A DNA stretch of 64,000 nt from Parabacteroides sp. (GTDB lineage: Bacteria; Bacteroidota; Bacteroidia; Bacteroidales; Tannerellaceae): positions 186,001 to 250,000 of the forward strand of contig DXVO01000008.1 in the NCBI GenBank assembly GCA_019417325.1, given 5' to 3'. Position numbers and translations under genes: made by a program. Within the stretch, counting starts at the first letter, position 1. Each line of letters begins with the position of its first letter. Shown here piece after piece: positions 63,513 through 64,000 of this stretch. A model generated the notes under the pieces. The model ran no database searches. It worked only from the letters and a program-made list of their open reading frames with translations, and was not told where the DNA came from.

Positions 63513-63533
63513 CTACTAAATTATTTAGGTGTG

Positions 63534-63570
63534 CAAAGATAAAAAAATTAGGTCAATTGTTATACATTTG
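63534..63570. promoter_or_regulatory. Divergent -7 boxes of lepA and the 63596 gene
   Basis: CAAAGATA (63534-63541; TATCTTTG on minus) for lepA and TACATTTG (63563-63570) for the plus-strand gene, each a match to TAnnTTTG. Confidence 0.55.
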
Positions 63571-63595
63571 GCATTCCATTTGTTGTTAATAATAT

Positions 63596-64000
63596 ATGAC
63601 ACCACAAGAAATAAATAAAGCGTATAATCGCATCATTGGCTCCTTGGATAGCAAGGAGTTGAAGAACGCATTTGATTTTATCCAAAGTCTTATTTCCGGA
63701 AGCAGGGAATACACATTTCAGGATAGACTGAACGAACTGCAGGATACCTACAAATATATGTTACGCTACCGTGTAGAAGGGATAAAAGACCCGATGCAGG
63801 AACAAATCTATAATAACCTGCAAGCCTCTACATATGAGCTGGCTGACGCTATAAAACACAAGGCTCTTGCCATTGAATCCCCGCTTGCTTTTTATAATCA
63901 ACGCAGAAACATACAGATACAAGGAAACCGTTCCGCCATATCGTATCCGGATTTATTCCGCCAATTAAGAGATAGCAATGAAGTAAACAACCTGGCTGAA
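63596..64000 (+). CDS. Unknown protein, 3' part outside window
   Basis: 135 codons are visible (MTPQEINKAYNRIIGSLDSK at the start), with no stop. The sequence is helical and charged (FDFIQSLISGSREYTFQDRLNELQDTYKYMLRYRVEG), with no signal peptide or known motif so far. A TACATTTG -7 box lies 26 bp upstream. I do not recognise the family. Confidence 0.7.
   Translation, partial: MTPQEINKAYNRIIGSLDSKELKNAFDFIQSLISGSREYTFQDRLNELQDTYKYMLRYRVEGIKDPMQEQIYNNLQASTYELADAIKHKALAIESPLAFYNQRRNIQIQGNRSAISYPDLFRQLRDSNEVNNLAE

Overview
This window is chromosomal DNA of a Bacteroidales gut-type bacterium. A Parabacteroides-like (Tannerellaceae) genome fits best, but I infer this from protein style and gene order, not from a database match. 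The evidence is: several TAnnTTTG -7 promoter boxes, a SusC/SusD pair with an ECF sigma/FecR switch, Bacteroidetes-only families (DUF4290, GldE, a fimbrillin-type lipoprotein, a 29-residue COX24-like basic protein), and the Bacteroidetes DUF4290-murA-rimM-M23-dxr-rseP gene string. Most of the window is ordinary core genome. I found no tRNA, rRNA, insertion sequence, integrase or CRISPR array.

Layout. 1-870: 5' part of a fimbrillin-like lipoprotein on the minus strand. 1655-8153 (minus): lipoprotein, Yip1-like protein, smpB, nucleoside-gate protein and metH. 8267-9241: secreted esterase, whose 3' end is repeated at 11989-12087. Between the two copies lies a 2.7 kb cassette with a tightly overlapping operon: AbiEi-like antitoxin/regulator, AbiEii-like nucleotidyltransferase and PP2C phosphatase. 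12290-18153 (minus): envelope and isoprenoid housekeeping operon. 18235-19887: orphan histidine kinase. 20226-26458 (minus): nitrite ammonification block nrfHA, resB/ccsA cytochrome c assembly, a beta-barrel porin and a Crp/Fnr regulator. 26554-36756: OmpA-like lipoprotein, DUF4153 protein, Hsp20, ferritin, Tag, SGNH hydrolase, a beta-propeller lipoprotein with an M64 peptidase, pirin and GuaB. 36907-46976: polysaccharide-utilisation-like locus (sigma, FecR, SusC, SusD and two secreted proteins with no recognised catalytic family). 47071-64000: thioredoxin, DUF5715, PhoH, PurC, MenG/UbiE, AroE, phosphopantetheinyl transferase, GldE, SSB, MutY, HU, COX24-like peptide, RNase G, EEP hydrolase, Gfo/Idh-type lipoprotein, CvfB-like protein, LepA and the start of an unknown gene.

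The best candidate for an undescribed system is the cassette at 9242-11988. It joins a type IV (AbiE-like) toxin-antitoxin pair to a PP2C phosphatase with its metal-binding Asp residues intact. Two matching 19-bp operators lie upstream, and a 99-bp duplicated gene end brackets it like an attachment or recombination scar. The second most interesting signal is a palindromic element (core AAACGnnCGTTT plus a GGGTTAnCAAA-type flank) found in the same orientation upstream of both the fimbrillin gene and the orphan histidine kinase, with further copies in the same intergenic regions.

Other points are a MurA whose catalytic Cys is replaced by Asp (the change linked elsewhere to fosfomycin insensitivity), and a Crp/Fnr-type palindrome placed about 42 bp upstream of the predicted nrfH start site, at the usual distance for an activator.
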